Source: Chenopodium formosanum (Eukaryota > Streptophyta > Magnoliopsida > Caryophyllales > Amaranthaceae). Taken from it: a DNA stretch of 64,000 bases. The stretch lies in contig CM044868.1 in assembly GCA_024500155.1 (NCBI GenBank), positions 47,156,165 through 47,220,164 on the forward strand. Reading direction: 5' to 3'. Both the position numbers and the translations under genes were made by a program. This document shows, piece by piece, positions 57,366 to 64,000 of the stretch. The notes under the pieces are model-generated. The model saw only the letters and a program-made list of their open reading frames with translations. It did not search any database and had not been told where the DNA came from. Each line of letters starts with the position of its first letter. Positions within the stretch are counted from its first letter, which is position 1.

Positions 57366-57723
57366 GCCAAAGCATGGCTTGATAATTGCTTGCTTGAGTA
57401 GGAGTTCAATAGAGCATTGCATTAGCAAAAATTCTTAAACTCATATAATACTCGGGTTTTGGTCGGACCTCGCTAACCTCGAGGTAACGAACCTAAAAGT
57501 TGCTAGTAGTTTTTGCGGGTGGATTTCCGTTGGAGGCTCGCATATTTTCGGAGCTTAAGCTTTCAAGTAAGAGCCCGACTTTGAGGGCGAATGACGCTTC
57601 AAAGGTAAATTCCGATTTTATCCCTTTATGTTTATTTGTTATGCTTTATGGTTTTATTAATTGCACGTGGTTCTATGGGTCGGGGTTGTTTCCGCGGTGA
57701 GTCGGACTCACCAAACCCCAACA

Positions 57724-58595
57724 GCGATATCGGAGCCTCCCTCGTTTATTTTTAAAATCATAATTTTTTTCAAGGTGTTTTTATGGCTTAATTTTTCTGG
57801 TATTAAGTTGTTAATTAGATTAGTAGCTCGTTTTATCTATATTAACCTCGTATTAGAGCTGTCTTCAGCCCCAAAGCCAGATTTCGACCAAAAATAGTGA
57901 ATTTTGTGTGGAAAAGGCGTTATGGAAATGGCCAAAAAACGACTAGAAATGCACTTTTCGAGGGGTTTTTCGTTTTGACGAAAAATTTTAAGTCTTTCTA
58001 ACCTTGAAAATTAATTGCATATTTTTGGTGGTTATGTAATTGGTTTAATACATATTTTATATGCAATTTTAAACCTCTTTAGGAATGATTACTTTGTGGT
58101 AATTTGTGTTTGAAAGCTTTGTTTTATTTTTCACATAATTGCAAATTGATTGCATTAAGTGTTAAATTGTTGTTCTTTGAGGCTTCTAAGTACTAAAGAT
58201 TCAATCTTTAATTATGTTAAGTGATTGAAACTTTGAGTTACTAAATTCCATGAATTTTTTGTTGAACTTTGTTGATTTAATAATTTTTGAGTTGATTGGA
58301 ATCATAAAGTTTGAAACTTTGTGATAGAAATTTACTTATCTTCATATTGGAAGATATAATTTTTCAAGGATTCAAAAATGTTAGTAGTTTGATTTTAATT
58401 TGAATATTAAAGTTCATATTTTTCCAACTCCCTCTTACTTTGTCAAAAATCTCAAGATTAATTTAAATTGATTAAATTAATAGTGAGAAGTTGCCCTTTT
58501 TTCATTTTGTTGCACAAAGTTAAACCAATTTAATAAAAGAATGATTCTTGAAAATTATTTTGGTTAAATGCACTTGAATAAATTAATTAAGTTGG
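57724..58595 (+). mobile_element. Leader of copia element C4, cut by Tat element D
   Basis: It parallels the start of the C1 and C2 leaders (TCGTTTATTTTTAAAATCAT, TTTTCAAGG, GTTGATTGGAATCATAAAGT) and stops at 58595 where the Tat LTR begins. The continuation would lie beyond the window. Confidence 0.75.
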
Positions 58596-58989
58596 TATAG
58601 ACACCTGAAAATGCCTCCCCAAAACCAAACCCAATGATGAACAACCTTTCACCGCCACTATTGGTCGGGTTCATTATTTAATCCCGAGAGTGCTTAAAAA
58701 ATCGTATTTAATTAAAATCAATTTTTGAATAGTCCATGAATCAGTGTTGATGTTTGGTCAAAGCATAGTTTTTTAATTTCAGCCCAAACCTTTTTATTTT
58801 TATTTTATTGTTTTATTATTTATTTTAGCCCAAACCTATTATTTATTTATTTATTTATTTTCTTTTTTTGGCCCAAATAATAATAATAAAAAATCAGAAA
58901 TGGCCCGAAATTATCAATCGGCACTTAAAAATTGTGAACAAAATTATGGTTAAAAATGAATTTAGACGGAAAAATGGACTGTAGGCTCC

Positions 58990-59235
58990 CGCCTCACGGT
59001 ACAATCCACCGTGTCACGGGAATATTCCCCGTCTGACGGTGGAGCTCCCCGTGACACGGGGCACCTGCTGTGACACGGGGGTTTCCATGTCCTCTCCGCG
59101 TTAACCCTTCACGCGTTTTGTTCCCCGTTCACTAAATATTTCCCGCGTCACACAACTATCAGCCATGTCACGGGAATGTTCCCCGTCCGACGGTGGGATT
59201 TCTCGTGTCACGGTGCACTTTGCCGTGTCGCAGTA
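58990..59235. promoter_or_regulatory. CCGTGnCACGG palindrome cluster upstream of the TATA box
   Basis: Words such as CCGTGTCACGGG, CCCCGTCTGACGGTGG, CCCCGTGACACGGGG and TGCCGTGTCGCAGT occur about ten times. It ends about 40 bp before the TATA box at 59276, the same placement as the GGCGCC cluster in LTRs A and B. Confidence 0.55.
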
Positions 59236-59275
59236 TACTTTTTTAGGGTTTTTATCTTTTTAGGGTTCCGTGTGT

Positions 59276-59283
59276 TATAAATA
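59276..59283 (+). promoter_or_regulatory. TATA box of LTR D
   Basis: GTTATAAATACCCCC directly after the palindrome cluster. Confidence 0.65.
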
Positions 59284-60258
59284 CCCCCTCATTTCTAATG
59301 TACGAGACATCAATTAATTCTCTAATTTTCTCTCTTCTTTACTCTAGCCTAAACACTTGCCTACCCTTTTTCATTCAAAATTCCTTCTTCAAGCACTCCA
59401 AGGAGTCCATATTTTACTCGTGGTTCTGTCCTTAAGCCAAGGCGTGAAAGGTAGAACAATTTGAGGGTTTGGCCCCAAATCAACTCTATTTAATTTAATT
59501 TAATTATTGTTTTATTATTATTTCCTTGAAATTACTAACTCGTTTGTTATTTTATAGGCAAGCAAACAGAATCAAAGTAAGAATTATGTTCCTTTTATTT
59601 CTATTATTTTTCTAACGATTTATATTGTTGGAATTATTGTTGAATAGCTTCCAATGTTAATGTGAATTCTATTATTATTATTGATAACTATATTGCATGT
59701 TTAGAGGGAATATGTAATTGAAAATCTTGACTAATAAGATAATTTAGACAACCGGTTTAGGATCCTTTTTAATCTTTTTGTTTAATCAAGTGATCACAAA
59801 TATTTTAGAATTATATGTTGCATTAATATTAAACCAATTTAGCATAATGATAGTTTGGAGAAAATTGAATCTCTATTTGTATGCCTTTGAGATCGCAGGA
59901 ATCATTTTTCACTATAAGAATCGAGTAGAGGCCAATACGGGCGAATGTGACTCCATGACCCACTTTGTACCATCATCCTCGATCCTCCTTTTGTTGTTCC
60001 GAACCATATGGAGTTAGTAATTTCATGGATTATGAATGGGGTGTAACCTTCATGGGTCAATCGTTGTTGCCTATCGTTGTCCCTTTATCGTGGTTGCCTT
60101 TTATGACCCGTGAATGGTTTACAAGTTCCTTAAAAACATGTTGGCGGCTCCCTACTTTCCTTGTCCCTAATCGTATACGTCAATTCCCACTTCCCAAGAG
60201 TGCCAAGCATATTCACACATGCTTTAATGTAGGCGCACATCGAACGACGCCTACAATT

Positions 60259-60276
60259 TGGCGACTCCACTAGGGA
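60259..60276 (+). other. Primer binding site (tRNA-Arg), element D
   Basis: TGGCGACTCCACTAGGGA begins three bases after the LTR end, one base from the Ogre/Tat tRNA-Arg site. Confidence 0.9.
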
Positions 60277-61668
60277 GGATTCTTGGTTATTTATCGATGA
60301 GACTTGAAAGATTCTTGAAAAATATTACTCTTATTAATTTGGCATTTTTGCATAAGCATAGACGTTTTAACGTTGCATTTAGGTCTGTCTCGTAGGAAGA
60401 ATTGAATAACTTGATTGCGTACGAAGGAAAACAGGGCAACAGTCAGATCTTCTGATTGCCGTGCCACGACAGAAGTTGCTGTGTCGTGGTGCAGTTCATC
60501 GTCAGACGGTGGGCTGCACCGTGGCACGGTGGTATCTGCCGTGTCACGGCAATCCTAAAATCAGTCTGGTGGCTTGTTTTCCCTTCTCACACTCAACTTC
60601 CTTCGATTTTTCTGAAAAAACGTGTGTGTTCTACATGTGTCTTAGCCCCGGGGTATTTAAGTTCTATCAACCCGAAAATGCTCATGGCAATAAAGGATCA
60701 TCCGAGTTATTAAATCCACCCAAACCATGGAGTTGAGTTCGATTTCATCAAGAACTCGCGGAGCCGCCCGTTGGCATACACCCTCAAAGGAGACTACCTT
60801 GCTAACGCGTCCAAACTCTTAACCATGGTACCTTTTTGACACCCAAAGCTTGACCAATAGTTGAACATAGATCTTGACCTTAGATTGTGAACTCTTTCTT
60901 TACATTATCGTGACTAAATGCTACATGATTTGTTTAGTGCTAACCCTCATGTGTTTTCTCTTTTTTTTTACCCCATGACCGAGAGTTTTTATTTTCACAT
61001 AGTAATTAGTACGGACTAAAACTGATTAAAATCTGGAAAATACAGGAATTTAGGCCTGAAATTGCGCATTGTGTCACGGCAGGTCTGCCGTGCCACGGTG
61101 TGCAATGCTGTGGTACGGTGCATTGCCCCATCTGACGGTGCTCTGTACCGTTTCATGACAGTCAGCACCGTGACACGGTGCCCATGAGGTTAGTACAATC
61201 AGCTTTTTTTGGTCTTCGTGCATGCTTATGTGGTTCGTATGTCTGGTTTGGTATCCCGTTTAGCTGTACGGTCATAACACGTGTCCATAACCTTTACTTA
61301 ATCACTCACATGTCTTGTTCACACACTTTTTTCGTTAGTCGTGCACCATTTCATGACCGTATTTTAGGGTAGTCTTGTGTCGTTTTTTTTTTCAGAGTAA
61401 GTCGGATGGTATCCTCCCATTTTTTATTTTTTATTTTTTTTTAAAAAAAAAGAGAATTTCATATTTCAAAATAAATAATTTTTTTTTCCGGATGGGTTAA
61501 GGTTAAGTTTGGTCATTAAAGGTGTGTTTGTTTCGGTGTCACATCACTTGGTCAAGAAGCAGGGGTAGATTGTTACGGTTCGAGTCAATACCTCAACAAC
61601 CTCTTATACCAAAGAGGCGTACAAGGAAATCATCACCATAAGATCCATCTCGAGTCTATTTTCAACCA
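60277..61668 (+). other. Leader of Tat element D with two CCGTG/CACGG clusters
   Basis: Clusters at 60460-60550 (GTGCCACGACAG, GCACCGTGGCACGGTGG, TGCCGTGTCACGGCA) and 61070-61172 (GCCGTGCCACGGTG, GCACCGTGACACGGTGC) repeat the motif seen in the LTR. Their distances from the primer site resemble those of the GGCGCC clusters in the leaders of copies A and B. No ORF is credible. Confidence 0.7.
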
Positions 61669-63110
61669 ATGGCTACTAAGGAAGATATCAAGAACATCAA
61701 CAAGACAATTGAGATGTTGTCTAACATGATGCAAACACTCACCACAAGAGTCAACACGGTAGAGCAAGACAATCAGAACAATGTCACTGCCGCTGCAATG
61801 GACAAGATTAAGGAACATATGAGTAAGATCTCTGAATAGTTCACTTATGTAGAGCAATGTCACCTCTTTTTCCATAACGGACAAGCTTCCTGAGAAGTTT
61901 TCCACAGCTAACATTCCCAAGTTCAAGCCTACTGATAATTCGCTTTTCCACTTGAAGGCCTTTTTTTTGCGACCATGGCTTTTAAGGGAGTAGATGTGAC
62001 ACTCTTCCCTAATGTGTTCCCTCTTTCCTTAGAGCATGCCTGTCAACAATGGTTCTACTCTCTGGAATCCAAACGTGTTGCGACCTGGGAGGATGTCGCT
62101 GAAAGCTTCATGAATCGTTACAAGTGTAACATCCAGGCCAAGACTTCTAAATGTGAACTCTCCATTCTCAAACAGAAAGAGAATGAAGGCTTCACCACTT
62201 ACTTAAGCAGGTGGAGGGAAACAGCTGCGCTCTTGGTGGATCCCCCCATGGATAAAGAGATGGTTCGCTTGTTTATTGCCAATTTGACTCATAAGTACAA
62301 GCAACACTTGAAGTTTCTACGTTTGAGTACCTTCGAAGCTGTATACGATATTGGAATCAATATCGAAGATGAACTGATGAGGATTGCTGGTAGCAACAAT
62401 AATGACAACAACACTTGGAAAAGCAAGAAGAACGACACTTCTTCTTCTTCGTCTTCCAAGCCCAATAATGCTACCAACAATATCAATATCAATGATGTGC
62501 TGGCCCTTAATGCTCCTCCTCAAAGATTCTAAAGGCAAAGGAGGGTTTACATGTCTTTGGGAATGACTTATGATGCTGCTTTTGATTGCTTGCATAGTCA
62601 AGGACTGATTATGCCAATATGACCGTTTCTAGAACCTCGACCAGAGAACAGAACCGCTAGCTATGACCCCAATGCTCATTGCAAGTTTCATCAAAGCAAG
62701 GGTCATAATACTGAGAAGTGTTGGAGGTTGAAGGTTGTGATCCAAGACCTGATTGATGCTAATCAACTTCCTGTCCCTCCAGGGGGCAAGAAGCCTAACA
62801 TTCAAATAGGTCCTCTTTCTGATGCTTTGGCTATCATGGGAGATGAAGTCTCCTTTGATCCGTCAATACTCATTCAACCTGTGAATGAACCTTTGCCAGA
62901 GGTTGTATTTGTCTCGAGCTATGAAGAAGTGAATGAAATTTGGGATAGTGACGATGAAGACGTCTATGTCAAAGATATAGCCTGATCGTCTCTTGGCACA
63001 AGTGAAGATTTTTGGGGAGACCTTAAGGTCAAGGTTTTCACCAGAAATGGACGGTTGCAATAGCCTACTCCACCTCCACCGCAATCACAACCAATAGTTG
63101 ATCCCATCGA
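61669..63110 (+). pseudogene. Tat Gag, broken by stops and frame changes
   Basis: It begins MATKEDIKNINKTIEMLSNM at 61669. Stops fall at 61837 (TAG), 62530 (TAA), 62620 (TGA), 62983 (TGA) and 63061 (TAG). Between about 61845 and 61970 the Gag-like reading (TDKLPEKFSTANIPKFKPTD) is in another frame, so two compensating indels flank it, one at a T run near 61962. The core at 61975-62440 (LFPNVFPLSLEHACQQWFYS, FMNRYKCNIQAKTS, FIANLTHKYKQHLKF, YDIGINIEDELMRI) is the retrotransposon Gag domain. CKFHQSKGHNTEKCW near 62680 is the Tat-type zinc-binding motif. It would form the particle if intact. Confidence 0.88.
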
Positions 63111-63871
63111 CCTTGTGAACAACGATGTGGTCAAACAATTTCAAAAGACCATGGTGGAAATGAATGTATGGAAGCTTTTGGCCACCTCTCATGAGCATCA
63201 AAAGGCTGTGATGAATGCTCTGGTGAAAATAGGAGTTGATGATGATATGACTCCTCAAGGACTGGTTAACTTTCTCACTACTGAATTGCCAAGTACTAGC
63301 AATTTGATTTCCTTCTCTGATAAAGATCTGCCCTCGGAAGGGGACCAACATAACAAGGCCTTACACCTCAATGTGGTGAAGGCAAATGAATGTTCCTATG
63401 AGCCTGGTTGATAATGGCTCTGCAATCAATGTATGCCCACTCCGCACTGCAAAGAAGTTGGGCATAATAATTGAAGAATTAACTCCCTCTACTCAAGGGA
63501 TTCGCGCTTATGATAATACTCGCTGTAAAGTCGTGGGTACTATCATGCTAAACATAACTACTGGAGCCATTGAACGTCGCACCAAGTTTCAGTTGGTGGA
63601 CATTAAGGCTTCTTTCAATCTGTTGTTAGGACGTCCTTGGCTTCATGAGCTAAAGGCGATCCCATTGTCTTTGCACCAAAAAGTGAAAGCCATAGTTGGA
63701 GGGGTTCCAATTACCATTGATGCCTCCCCCATACGCATTCAAGTTATCGATACTCCCATCGTCCATGTCAAATATGACGAAGAAGATAAAGATCTTCGTG
63801 GATTTTCGCTTGATGATGTTCTCATGATCGAAGAAGAGGAAAAGTGTCATCTCGACTTTGATCCTTATTAA
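63111..63871 (+). pseudogene. Tat Gag-protease junction and aspartic protease
   Basis: The stretch WKLLATSHEHQKAVMNALV (about 63165) then LISFSDKDLPSEGDQHNKAL is the conserved Tat segment before the protease. A 1-nt frame change near 63390-63408 moves the reading to the frame of LVDNGSAINVCPL, where DNGS is the active-site triad as written in Tat elements (canonical D-S/T-G). FQLVDIKASFNLLLGRPWLH follows, the second conserved block. A TAA ends the frame at 63869-63871. Confidence 0.88.
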
Positions 63872-64000
63872 AATACCAATGTTAATGCCATTTAACTTGA
63901 ATGACCCTCGGACTAAAAAAGAAAATGGTTGAACTTTGGGGCCATCCTGGTGCACTCAAGAAAGATACCTTTGGCTTGGGATTCAAGCCAACAAAAGAAG
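63872..64000 (+). other. Continuation of Tat element D after the protease
   Basis: The frame of 63386-63871 closes with TAA, and 129 bp remain. WGHPGALKKDTFGLG-like words in one frame suggest the polyprotein continues in degraded form. Too short to assign. Confidence 0.35.

Larger units (their letters stand above)
56519..57723 (+). repeat. Copia LTR C4 with a CCACGTGG cassette, 1205 bp
   Basis: It starts TGAAAGGAATGG and ends CCCCAACA and shares its flanks with C1-C3. The 150 bp upstream of the TATA region differ: instead of GCTAGC/CGCAC words there are repeated GCCACGTGGCA-like words at about 56930-57075. A primer-site-like CGATATCGGAGCC follows at 57725, so this is a 5' LTR of a further element, not the 3' LTR of C1. 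Confidence 0.85.
58596..60255 (+). repeat. 5' LTR of Tat element D, 1660 bp
   Basis: It starts TATAGACACCTG (the usual TG is TA here) and ends GCCTACA. Shared Tat landmarks include GGCGTGAAAGG, GGGTTTGGCCCCAAATC, GGTTTACAAGTTCCTTAAAA and TTGGCG right after the end. CCGTG/CACGG palindromes cluster at 58990-59235. Confidence 0.88.
58596..64000 (+). mobile_element. Tat/Ogre-type Ty3/gypsy element D, 5' part (runs off window)
   Basis: The order is LTR (58596-60255), tRNA-Arg primer site, 1.4-kb leader, gag and protease; polymerase would follow beyond 64000. It differs clearly from copies A and B in sequence but has the same architecture. Gag carries five in-frame stops plus frame changes, so it is an old, inactive copy. 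It is inserted in the leader of copia C4 and is younger than that element. Confidence 0.9.

Noticed and set aside
56519..57723. C4 as the 3' LTR of C1
   Set aside because: A primer site and leader follow C4 directly, and its U3 cassette differs from that of C1, so it is the 5' LTR of another element.

Overview
The window is plant nuclear DNA from a transposon-dense, AT-rich region of a flowering-plant chromosome. The evidence is a spliced reticulon-like host gene, a plant mobile domain pseudogene, plant-type LTR retrotransposons primed by tRNA-Arg, tRNA-Asp and tRNA-Met, CACTA and Tourist-like elements, and LINEs. I cannot name the species. No tRNA or rRNA gene, CRISPR array or prokaryotic operon was found.

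Layout. 1-3757: non-coding repeat debris with a possible LTR 3' end (to 1082) and a ~39-bp tandem array (1300-1612). 3758-10953: two partial Ogre/Tat-type Ty3/gypsy copies on the minus strand; copy A lies inside the gag start of copy B. 10954-12149: decayed plant mobile domain gene, minus strand. 12150-17757: decayed LINE, plus strand, with a complete non-autonomous CACTA element (15921-17733, TSD TTT) just before its poly(A). 17758-18889: truncated Tat LTR. 19418-21080: three Tourist-like MITEs with TTA/TAA duplications. 21530-25071: the one convincing host gene, a four-exon reticulon-like protein of 207 aa. 25262-28556: DNA-transposon relic holding a complete gag-only TR-GAG element (25351-27841, TSD CCTAG). 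29144-30425: nested Tat LTR fragment, LINE tail and CACTA-like end. 31395-40539: complete 9.1-kb non-autonomous LTR element (TSD GTAAG) with a tRNA-Asp primer site and one long ORF but no pol. 41987-58595: stack of related Ty1/copia elements, including one complete 9.9-kb copy (46329-56270, TSD TAGTT) with recognisable but broken gag-pol. 58596-64000: 5' part of another Tat/Ogre element (LTR, leader, gag, protease), running off the window.

The most unusual signal is shared by otherwise unrelated LTR elements here. Each has a cluster of short GC-rich palindromes set into AT-rich sequence upstream of its TATA box, and several have further clusters in the untranslated leader. The position is similar, but the palindrome differs: GGCGCC in Tat A/B, CCGTGnCACGG in Tat D, GTTCGGCCGAAC in the tRNA-Asp element, CGCAC-CTAG-GTGCG/GCTAGC in copia C1-C3, and CCACGTGG (G-box) in copia C4. 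Two copia copies of one family carry different cassettes at the same place. A second theme is that the premature stops in four unrelated elements are each explicable by one C-to-T or G-to-A transition, as expected for deamination of methylated, silenced DNA.
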